Positions 56,598 to 64,000 of a DNA stretch of 64,000 nucleotides are shown here, in pieces. Location of the stretch: NCBI GenBank assembly GCA_016715985.1, contig JADJXD010000001.1, positions 3,286,001 through 3,350,000 on the forward strand. Direction: 5' to 3'. Position 1 is the first letter of the stretch, and each line of letters begins with the position of its first letter. This stretch comes from Saprospiraceae bacterium. GTDB lineage: Bacteria; Bacteroidota; Bacteroidia; Chitinophagales; Saprospiraceae. A model generated the notes under the pieces. It made no database searches. It had not been told where the DNA came from and saw nothing but the letters and a program-made list of their open reading frames with translations. Both the position numbers and the translations under genes were made by a program.

Positions 56598-56605
56598 TAC
56601 ATTTG
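56598..56605 (+). promoter_or_regulatory. Possible -7 promoter element for the LytTR gene
   Basis: TACATTTG matches the Bacteroidota TAnnTTTG consensus and would start transcription about 37 bases before the ATG at 56649. The nearest TTTG upstream (56568-56571) is about 26 bases away, longer than the usual spacing, so the match may be chance. Confidence 0.35.
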
Positions 56606-56648
56606 TACAGGATTTAATTATTTAATCACGTTTTTGAAACCAAAGCAA

Positions 56649-57059
56649 ATGACACCACTTCAATTTGTAACTAAAACTGATAACATCTTTTATCTAAACA
56701 TTGAATCTAAGATAAAAAAAGAGAATTCGGCATTGAAATCGTTGGTGATTTCTAATATAAATGGTCTTGAAATGGTTGACCTCAATAAAATAATATACTT
56801 TAAGGCTGAAAGTAACTATACACGCATTTTTATGCTGGAAGATAGAGTTGTATTGGCCCCAATTACACTAATGAAATACGAAACGAAACTTGAAAGTACA
56901 TTTATAAGAATCCATAAAAGCTATCTGATAAACCCTTTATACATCAGATCATTTTGCTTAAAAAACAGTAAATTGCTTTTGCACAATAATTCAGAAATTC
57001 CGGTTTCCAGGAGAAAAAAGTCTGTTCTGAAAGCCTATTTCAAAAGCGTCAAAATATAA
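56649..57059 (+). CDS. Stand-alone LytTR DNA-binding regulator
   Basis: The protein has 136 residues from the ATG at 56649 (MTPLQFVTKTDNIFYLNIES); an earlier ATG-like start would precede it with a hydrophobic stretch of no clear purpose. Residues about 38-135 are a LytTR domain: EMVDLNKIIYFKAESNYTRI, LMKYETKLESTFIRIHKSYL, INPLYIRSF and IPVSRRKKSVLKAYFK. There is no receiver or membrane domain. LytTR proteins bind direct repeats upstream of target genes. The stop lies 2 to 32 bp before the giant gene at 57062-57092, implying co-transcription, and the gene is divergent from the hybrid kinase. It may control the adjacent giant gene; that is inference. Confidence 0.85.
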   Translation: MTPLQFVTKTDNIFYLNIESKIKKENSALKSLVISNINGLEMVDLNKIIYFKAESNYTRIFMLEDRVVLAPITLMKYETKLESTFIRIHKSYLINPLYIRSFCLKNSKLLLHNNSEIPVSRRKKSVLKAYFKSVKI

Positions 57060-57091
57060 TCATGTTATTCCAAATGTATAAATCAACAGAA

Positions 57092-60000
57092 ATGAAATTT
57101 TCAGTTTTAACTATCCTCTTTTTTTTCATTGCAGATCTGACTTACGGTCAGGTATTCAATGCTGCTTCCGATTCATCCGACTACTATATAGATGTTGATT
57201 GGACATTACCCGTAGATCCCTGTTTGTTGGATGGTAATGGATACCGGTATAATGAACTTACTACACAATTGCTAAAAAATGGTCAGCAAATTGATTTTAC
57301 GACTTATACTGCTGCAGACTTGCTGTCCATTTACGGTCCAAATGAGCCTATCATCAATTATGTGTTAAAGATCAATAATGATTTTATAAGTACAAATTTT
57401 GGCTCAGATCCCTTTATTCAAAATATGAATGATTATACCGTCGAAATGTGGTTTAAGCCACATAATGGAAGTGAAGATTTATACAGAATTCAACCAAATA
57501 TAAAAGTACGCATCGAAAATTATAACAAAATATTTATTGGCCCAAACTCTATAAATTACAGTTTTGTACCTAATAGTTGGTGTCATATTGCAATGGTTGC
57601 CAATCAAAGTAGCGGCAATACACAGGTTTTTGTTAATGGTAGTTCTGTAGGTACTATAAATTCTTTTCACCCCGCCAAAGATATCCAAAGTATTGGTGAT
57701 TTTTTTAAGCAAAATTTCTTACTGGGAGAATTCAGGCTATGGAATGTTAAAAGGACCCCATTTCAAATTTTACAAAGCCTTGGATCTGTAAGTACATTAT
57801 CGACTAATCTTGTGACGATATTTAAATATAGCTTCTCTACCAATACTTTTGTTGACTTAGCTTTTTCTACCGATGGATTGGCTCAAAATTTGTCATATGC
57901 CAACAATTCACATACAATCGAGCCCTTTACTTACATACCACCTTACAAACCTATCACAGGAACCTTAAGAGACTATGTAGGGCCAAATCAAAATCATAAT
58001 TATGCTATGTTAGTATATGATGCATATGGAATTCCGGCAGGTTCGTGCTCTCCACTCACTGATGCCGGCAGCACACTACCTGTCCGGGCACCTCAGCAGA
58101 TGTCCGTTTCTACCAATCTCCTCGATCGGGTCACCATGACCTGGAAAAACAAGAGTGACCTGGCAACGAGTTTTAGAGTGTACAGAGACGGAATACTGAT
58201 TCATACCATCATATCCAATATTGGAAAAGACAGCACCTTTACTTTTCACGATGTTTTTAGTGCTACCAATCCTTTAAGTATTCAAAGTGGAAAGACCTAC
58301 ACCTACACACTCCAAATGAGTTCCAGTCATGTCAACCAATCCTGGGATTATACATTTGGGATAGGTAAAACCCTGTCCGTGGATTTTTTGACTTCAGATA
58401 ATTTTGATGACAGAGTTACTATGTCCTGGCTTCCGGCATCCGGAAATCTGATCGATAAGTACCAGATATTCAGAAAAAATAAATTGTTTTCTGTTAGGCA
58501 AAATAATGAAACAAGCTTTGTAGATGTAAGGCCACATTTTGGAGATTCGATTTTGTATGAATTAAAGCTTATCAAAAATGACAGTATAAAAGCTATTTTT
58601 AAGGATAAAGGTTTTGTTGCCCCCAACGGATCCTTGTCAGGCAGAGTCGTTACAAAAAATGATTTTTTTCCTGTAGCAAATGTAATGGTAAAAGTAAAAA
58701 GACTAAGCAATGGAAAAATAGATTCATTGTTAACTAACGCATCAGGAGTTTTTGATTTTACCGGGCTTTCTTATGGCATTGTGGATAGTTTCGAGCTATC
58801 AGCATCCAAATCGGGTCATGGTTTTACCTACCCTACCAGAGTCATCACTCTGACCGCTGGAAACTTCGCTTATAATGATGCCATCATTCTGGACAGTTTT
58901 GAATATGTAAACGGATCTGCGAACAATACCGTCAATCTTTTCACTGCTACAGCTGACACCACTCAAGATCAAGTCTTGCTGGAGTGGGAACTGGCAAGCA
59001 ATGCTCCATCTGTTTTCGTGGACATCATACGTAATGGAAAAATTATTTTTAATGAAGTCGTCACCAGTGCCAACTTTCCGGCAGGACTTCAATCGAGCTA
59101 TCTTGATAAAGAAGGGATACCAAATGAAAAAACAAAATATGAAGTCAGGATATATAATATTCAGGGAAATGCCGTCAGTGCTGCATCAAAAGATAGCACA
59201 CTGTTTTTTCCGGATGTATCCAAAATACCATTAGGGGATTTGTCAGTAGCGCCGGAGACTGTGAGTAGCAATTTGACAGGAAATGTATCTATAACCTGGT
59301 CTCACACATCAACCAATATTGACGGCTTCCGATTATATCGCAATGATTCATTGATTGTGGAACTTCCGGATTCAATATTTGCTTACATCGACAAAACAGC
59401 TCCCTTTAATGTAAATTTATTTTATAAAATTACTGCGATCAGAAAAATAAATAATCGTACCTATGAAACAAAGATTCCAACCAATACAAATCCAGCTTTC
59501 ATAAATCTGGGTCCAATGCCTAAACCTGCTGCTATAAATTTTTTATTTTTTTCTAACGACCCATCTATCCGAGTATCTTGGGATGAGCCTGTTAATCTAA
59601 ACAATAATACAAATTACACGGGCTACATCATCTACAGAAATGATGAAGAAATAGCAAGGAGACATAAATCGCTTCCGAGTTATATTAATGATTATGAAGG
59701 TTTTGGATTAACAAATATTGTTTATAAAGTTTCTCTATACAGAGCCATGGAGTCCGGCGAAATTGAATCTGATAAAACTTCATCTGCTTCTGTAAATTTC
59801 CCTGTGCTTACTGCCGTTCATGATAATTTTTCTGCTACACCGAATAACACCAATGGAACCATTCATTTGACATGGGATATTGGGATAGGACAGGGTTTCA
59901 ACATCAATGGTATTTTATTGATAGATAATGATGTTGAGATTGCAAGGCTTAGCCTGATTACAACGCAATTTATCCATTTGCCAAATACAAGCGGAGTTCA

Positions 60001-63000
60001 TAATTATAAGTTGTATTTATATTCACTTTATGAAGGTGTTGAATATTTATCATCTTCTTTTGCCAGTACTACAGCAAATATTACCATTGCCCCGGGTACA
60101 TTATATGCACCCCAAAATTTTATGGCGAGCCGGGACCTCCCTAATCATGTGAAGTTATGCTGGGAATATCTTGACTTTATACAATCAGAATTTGAAATAT
60201 ACAGAAATGAAGTGCTTATAGCCGTGCTTCCGGTCGGATCAAGATCTTATTATGATTATACGGCAGACCCATTTGATCATTCCATCAGATATAGAGTCCG
60301 GGCAAAGTTACAAGGAGTGTTTTCAAAATATGTGGGAGCATCTGCAGACATAATAGGCTATAAAATGGTTTTTGGGACGGTTATTAATTCTAATACTGGT
60401 CTTGGAATAAAAAATGTATCTATTTGGCTTAATTTGTATGCTCAAAATTTGTACGCTATCACAAATGAAGCCGGATATTATAGTTTTCTGGTACCAAATG
60501 AATACTTAAATACAATATTAATTGCTACTGTAATTGGGTCAGGGTCCGGAGTAAGGAATATAATTTTTGGGGAAGCAGACCATTACCGGGAAGACTTTAT
60601 TTTCGAATTTCCTGAGGAATTTCCATATACCAGCAATGCAGTAATAAAATATCTGGATGTTGACATCGACATCTACGACCTGACAGGTAATATACACTGG
60701 CAACCCACCAATAGCAATTATGATGGTGTGGAAGTCAGAAGAGGGGTAGATATAATCGCTACCTTGGATAAGTCAGAAGGAAACATGTGTGTAGATAGTA
60801 CTGCAGTGCCGGGTATAGAATACCTGTACCAGATTCGCACCTACATCGATGATCCGGAAAAAGGCCGGATATTTACTGATTATGATGAAAATGTAAATAA
60901 AAGGATTGAATACCCACCTTTGTCTCCGGTAATAAATCTTACTGCCACGCCTTTAATAAATGAAAATGCCGTAAAAATACAATGGAGTCATCTCTATGAC
61001 CATGCTGATGGCTATGAGATAACCAGAAATGGCATATTTATCAAACAAATATTGAAAGACAATCCATATACTTTTACAGATACCACGGGTACTGCTGCAC
61101 AGCAATACACTTATACCCTCAGAGCGTATAAAATCATCAACAATGAAATATATTTTTCAACGGAAGAAAATGTAACAGTGATCTATCCTTCAGCTGCAAA
61201 AGTGAAAAATTTTGTATTAACATCACCTTCCCTTTTCAATACCGTCAGTCTTGGGAGTGCTGTTATACCACCTATTAAACTCTTATATTATTTTAATCAT
61301 GTACTTTTAACATGGGAGTATGACGGAGCCGCTCTGGAAGGATTTAAAATCTATAGAAATGATGAATTGATAGCTGTTTTGCCGGCAGACAGTACTTCGT
61401 ATAAAGATTATGCAGGTACTCCTGAAACAGACGAAACCTACAGCATCGAAGCCATCATAAAACAAAATGGTGTAATCAATACTTCTGCAAAAGTTAACAA
61501 TGGTATTACTTTTCCAAAATTAGAGCAACCTTATGATATGTCCGTCACACCAAGACCTGCTATCGGTGATGTGGAAGTAAGATGGAAGTACCTGTCACCG
61601 GGCATTGATGGATTCAAAATTGTTAACGCCCAATACGATACAGTTGTCATTGATAAAGACATCATTATTTCAAGTTCTATTTTTTCTGTACATATTGATA
61701 AAGCCACCTACCCGGGACCTTCTGCATTTTATAAAATTTATGCATTTTCAAAAAGAAATGGCGTAGAGTATTTATCGTCAGTCACACAAATAAATGATGT
61801 CAATTATCCTGAACCTCCGCCGGTCACTTGTAGTGCATCTGATGGTACTTATGACAATGCAGTAGAAATCACCTGGACTTACCCGCTGGATGCCAACATA
61901 GATAGCTTTCAAATATCAAGATTTGGACCAGGATTAATTTTAACATCAGTCGCTACAGTGTCCAAAGGTCAGCGAAAATATGTCGAAGATTTTATCAATA
62001 TCAATCCCCAGGGAAATTATAATTATTTTATAAGACCTGTAAGAATTGTGAATGGTAGCAATGTAGCTTATAATTTATGGACTCTTGATGAAGGTTGGCC
62101 AGGAAAGGGTGCTCTCAATGCCACAGCACCTATTACTTCAATCCTCGACAACGGAGGAGTATCTGTAGATAAAGAATGGATGGTCATTGGTAAACCAGGA
62201 GAAAACGGTTTTGGTACAACTCATATCTACAAGCATGAAAATTCAACATGGATAGAAAAACAATCGTTTCAAGCTGTCAGCCCAGTAAATTTTGGCTTTA
62301 GTACTGACATCTCCGATAGTTTGCTTGTTGTGGGGGCTTTAACATTACCACCTAAGGGTGCCTTTAATGTTTATAAATTGGATGCAAATTCTGTATGGAA
62401 TTTTTTTACATTTTATGCCGGCCACACAAATGATAACTCCCTCGGTAAAGATGTGGCCATTAGCAACAATAGAATAGCAGTTATGGGTAGTTATCAATTT
62501 TGGACTCCCAGTCAAAATGTTTTTAAAAATTCATTGCGGGTTTTTGAAATTCCGCCTGGATGTAATTCCAGTTTTTGTGTTCTGGAAATTCCAGTGGATT
62601 CTATTTACCTAACTGGAATGGAAAACTGGACCGTTGACCGAGCAGAATCAATAGACATTGTTGGAGAAGATATTTTTATCGGGTTTCCTAACGCAACAAA
62701 TACATCAATTGGTGTTACAACGGGTTTAGTTGCACATTATAAGATTGAAGGGGGTATGGTAAGATTAAAACATATTATTCCTGGTAACGCTTCATTTCCT
62801 GATTTATTTGGTTGGGATGTAGAAATGGCCAATGGTGTTTTGGCAATAGGAAGTGTGTATGGTGCTGCACCAAATGGAATACATGGCGGTAAAGTCACCT
62901 TATATAGATTTGGCCCAATCAACAATAACCCATCAGCATGGTATGCATTTCAAACATTATATCCTGATGTACCTGTGCATCATGGATTTTTTGGACGTAC

Positions 63001-64000
63001 TATTAAAATGAATGGCAATAATCTTGCCATAAGTGAATATAACAGGCCAAATAATGGAAGTAATTTTTATTTATTTCAGAAAGATCCGTATTCAGATTTA
63101 TTTGAAATATTACAATCTCCCAATCCCGGCAACTCCAATTATAGGTCCGCATTTTTTGATAGTGGTTCACCGGACATATATCAAACCGGGTTCGGAAACA
63201 AATTTGATTTATCAGACAATCATCTTGCGATCGGATCAATATCCAATGTCTATCCATTCGATCTATTCCCTGTAAAGATCATTAACTTCACGGCTTCTGA
63301 TGGCACTTTTAACGACACAAAATTAAGTTGGAACATTGATGATTGTCTGGGCTGTCCGGCTGATTATATTGACTCCATCAGGGTCTATCGGGATGGGTCA
63401 TTGATTGCCCGGCTACCGGGCACTGCCACTTCTTTTTTTGATAATGCAGGCAATCTTTTGCCGGGTGTGCCTGAAGCTGTTTCAGGAAAAGAATATATCT
63501 ATGAAATAGCTGCAAAAATAAATGCTGATTTTGAATATGCTACTCCTAAATCCTTTGATACAGGCTATTCCAAGAGAAAAGGAAAATTTTCAGGTCAGGT
63601 ATTGGTGTTTGGCACGTCCAGTCCTGTGCCGGGAGTCACTATAAATCTGATGGGAGTGGACTCTACAGATTATACGACCTATGAGTACACTACGACAACG
63701 CTGTCAGATGGTACTTTTATCATCAATGATATCTATGTAGGAGGTGGGAATGGCATCATCTACATTGCTGAGGCAAGCTATCAGGATCATGAGATTATAG
63801 CAACCGGAGGAGATACCTATCTCTTTACACCCAATGCTTTTGAAAAAACCAATGTTTTATTTTTTGATCAGACAGCCTATCTGGTCACAGGGAGAATTTA
63901 CAGACAAGGCTCTCTCTGTAATCTGGAAAACATCATTGTTAATTATTATCAATCTATTAATGGGGTAGAAAGCTTCATGGATTCTACAAGAACAGATGTC
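57092..64000 (+). CDS. Giant secreted multi-domain surface protein, 3' end beyond window (at least 2303 aa)
   Basis: The frame is open from the stop of the LytTR gene to the last base, with no stop seen. I start at the ATG at 57092, giving a signal peptide (MKFSVLTILFFFIADLTYGQ); in-frame ATGs at 57062 and 57074 are alternatives. A LamG/concanavalin-like domain (YTVEMWFKPHNGS ... NSWCHIAMVAN) lies near residues 110-240. Many FnIII-like modules follow, each with an IYRNDELIAVLP-type strand. Three carboxypeptidase-regulatory-like domains lie near 513 (LSGRVVTKNDFFPVANVMVK), 1093 (FGTVINSNTGLGIKNVSIWL) and 2164 (FSGQVLVFGTSSPVPGVTIN). Residues about 1670-2050 resemble FG-GAP/propeller repeats (VDKEWMVIGKPGENGFGTTH, LLVVGALTLPPKGAFNVYKL). 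It is presumably a T9SS or cell-surface protein; the C-terminus needed to prove this is not in the window. Function unknown. Confidence 0.85.
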   Translation, partial: MKFSVLTILFFFIADLTYGQVFNAASDSSDYYIDVDWTLPVDPCLLDGNGYRYNELTTQLLKNGQQIDFTTYTAADLLSIYGPNEPIINYVLKINNDFISTNFGSDPFIQNMNDYTVEMWFKPHNGSEDLYRIQPNIKVRIENYNKIFIGPNSINYSFVPNSWCHIAMVANQSSGNTQVFVNGSSVGTINSFHPAKDIQSIGDFFKQNFLLGEFRLWNVKRTPFQILQSLGSVSTLSTNLVTIFKYSFSTNTFVDLAFSTDGLAQNLSYANNSHTIEPFTYIPPYKPITGTLRDYVGPNQNHNYAMLVYDAYGIPAGSCSPLTDAGSTLPVRAPQQMSVSTNLLDRVTMTWKNKSDLATSFRVYRDGILIHTIISNIGKDSTFTFHDVFSATNPLSIQSGKTYTYTLQMSSSHVNQSWDYTFGIGKTLSVDFLTSDNFDDRVTMSWLPASGNLIDKYQIFRKNKLFSVRQNNETSFVDVRPHFGDSILYELKLIKNDSIKAIFKDKGFVAPNGSLSGRVVTKNDFFPVANVMVKVKRLSNGKIDSLLTNASGVFDFTGLSYGIVDSFELSASKSGHGFTYPTRVITLTAGNFAYNDAIILDSFEYVNGSANNTVNLFTATADTTQDQVLLEWELASNAPSVFVDIIRNGKIIFNEVVTSANFPAGLQSSYLDKEGIPNEKTKYEVRIYNIQGNAVSAASKDSTLFFPDVSKIPLGDLSVAPETVSSNLTGNVSITWSHTSTNIDGFRLYRNDSLIVELPDSIFAYIDKTAPFNVNLFYKITAIRKINNRTYETKIPTNTNPAFINLGPMPKPAAINFLFFSNDPSIRVSWDEPVNLNNNTNYTGYIIYRNDEEIARRHKSLPSYINDYEGFGLTNIVYKVSLYRAMESGEIESDKTSSASVNFPVLTAVHDNFSATPNNTNGTIHLTWDIGIGQGFNINGILLIDNDVEIARLSLITTQFIHLPNTSGVHNYKLYLYSLYEGVEYLSSSFASTTANITIAPGTLYAPQNFMASRDLPNHVKLCWEYLDFIQSEFEIYRNEVLIAVLPVGSRSYYDYTADPFDHSIRYRVRAKLQGVFSKYVGASADIIGYKMVFGTVINSNTGLGIKNVSIWLNLYAQNLYAITNEAGYYSFLVPNEYLNTILIATVIGSGSGVRNIIFGEADHYREDFIFEFPEEFPYTSNAVIKYLDVDIDIYDLTGNIHWQPTNSNYDGVEVRRGVDIIATLDKSEGNMCVDSTAVPGIEYLYQIRTYIDDPEKGRIFTDYDENVNKRIEYPPLSPVINLTATPLINENAVKIQWSHLYDHADGYEITRNGIFIKQILKDNPYTFTDTTGTAAQQYTYTLRAYKIINNEIYFSTEENVTVIYPSAAKVKNFVLTSPSLFNTVSLGSAVIPPIKLLYYFNHVLLTWEYDGAALEGFKIYRNDELIAVLPADSTSYKDYAGTPETDETYSIEAIIKQNGVINTSAKVNNGITFPKLEQPYDMSVTPRPAIGDVEVRWKYLSPGIDGFKIVNAQYDTVVIDKDIIISSSIFSVHIDKATYPGPSAFYKIYAFSKRNGVEYLSSVTQINDVNYPEPPPVTCSASDGTYDNAVEITWTYPLDANIDSFQISRFGPGLILTSVATVSKGQRKYVEDFININPQGNYNYFIRPVRIVNGSNVAYNLWTLDEGWPGKGALNATAPITSILDNGGVSVDKEWMVIGKPGENGFGTTHIYKHENSTWIEKQSFQAVSPVNFGFSTDISDSLLVVGALTLPPKGAFNVYKLDANSVWNFFTFYAGHTNDNSLGKDVAISNNRIAVMGSYQFWTPSQNVFKNSLRVFEIPPGCNSSFCVLEIPVDSIYLTGMENWTVDRAESIDIVGEDIFIGFPNATNTSIGVTTGLVAHYKIEGGMVRLKHIIPGNASFPDLFGWDVEMANGVLAIGSVYGAAPNGIHGGKVTLYRFGPINNNPSAWYAFQTLYPDVPVHHGFFGRTIKMNGNNLAISEYNRPNNGSNFYLFQKDPYSDLFEILQSPNPGNSNYRSAFFDSGSPDIYQTGFGNKFDLSDNHLAIGSISNVYPFDLFPVKIINFTASDGTFNDTKLSWNIDDCLGCPADYIDSIRVYRDGSLIARLPGTATSFFDNAGNLLPGVPEAVSGKEYIYEIAAKINADFEYATPKSFDTGYSKRKGKFSGQVLVFGTSSPVPGVTINLMGVDSTDYTTYEYTTTTLSDGTFIINDIYVGGGNGIIYIAEASYQDHEIIATGGDTYLFTPNAFEKTNVLFFDQTAYLVTGRIYRQGSLCNLENIIVNYYQSINGVESFMDSTRTDV

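Noticed and set aside
57479..63275. Short open frames on both strands within the last giant gene
   Set aside because: The plus-strand frame starting at 57062-57092 was spot-checked at several points to base 64000 and stays open with coherent domains; the others are shadows.

Overview
The window looks like chromosomal DNA of an environmental Bacteroidota, most likely the Saprospiraceae/Saprospiria side of the phylum. The evidence is protein families rather than any marker gene: large secreted proteins with type IX secretion (T9SS) C-terminal sorting domains of both type A and type B (gliding-motility-associated CHU_C), signal peptides ending in AQ, a TonB-dependent receptor with a carboxypeptidase-regulatory N-terminus, an O/P-type porin, a one-piece hybrid histidine kinase with TPR and AraC domains, and the TPR-DUF4292-EnvC gene string typical of the phylum. 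No rRNA, tRNA or CRISPR array was seen.

Layout. Positions 1-32125 are dominated by surface proteins: the 3' end of a secreted protein with two EF-hand-like repeats, a 2734-residue modular adhesin, a SprB-like giant of about 6322 residues (9732-28700) built from about 79 near-identical 69-residue modules, a porin, and a short 398-residue relative on the minus strand. The 2734-residue, giant and 398-residue proteins share one N-terminal head domain of about 175 residues and differ in stalk length and sorting signal. Positions 32438-34202 hold two LPS-core-type glycosyltransferases (GT2 and GT9). Positions 34203-35963 are a repeat field of hairpin-containing units around a small outer-membrane protein. 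A TonB-dependent receptor follows. Positions 38522-43557 are an accessory zone: an ISAs1-like element, an ECF sigma/anti-sigma pair with a divergent DUF6249 membrane protein, a truncated cas6, and a complete but frameshifted IS1182/IS5-type element. Next come a DUF433/DUF5615 toxin-antitoxin pair and a HIRAN protein. A five-gene minus-strand run (50933 down to 45025) encodes fructose-1,6-bisphosphatase, a secreted esterase, a TPR protein, a DUF4292 lipoprotein and an EnvC-like factor. Then come an OmpA/helix-hairpin-helix pair, a hybrid two-component kinase, a stand-alone LytTR regulator, and a second giant surface protein (FnIII-like, propeller-like and carboxypeptidase-regulatory modules) that runs off the right edge.

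How it fits together. Most of the window serves the cell envelope: T9SS-exported adhesins, outer-membrane channels, LPS glycosylation, and peptidoglycan or envelope remodelling. The T9SS machinery itself is not here. The LytTR gene lies 32 bp or less upstream of the last giant gene and is divergent from the hybrid kinase, so local regulation of that adhesin is plausible but unproven.

Caution on frames. Several genes carry single-base length changes in homopolymer runs: G4 and G6 in the giant gene where sister repeats have G5, A7 in the GT9 gene, A8 in the ISAs1 transposase and A5 in the IS1182-type transposase. In the giant gene and the ISAs1 transposase the two shifts cancel. This pattern fits residual sequencing or consensus error better than multiple independent gene deaths, although phase variation in G-runs cannot be excluded from sequence alone.
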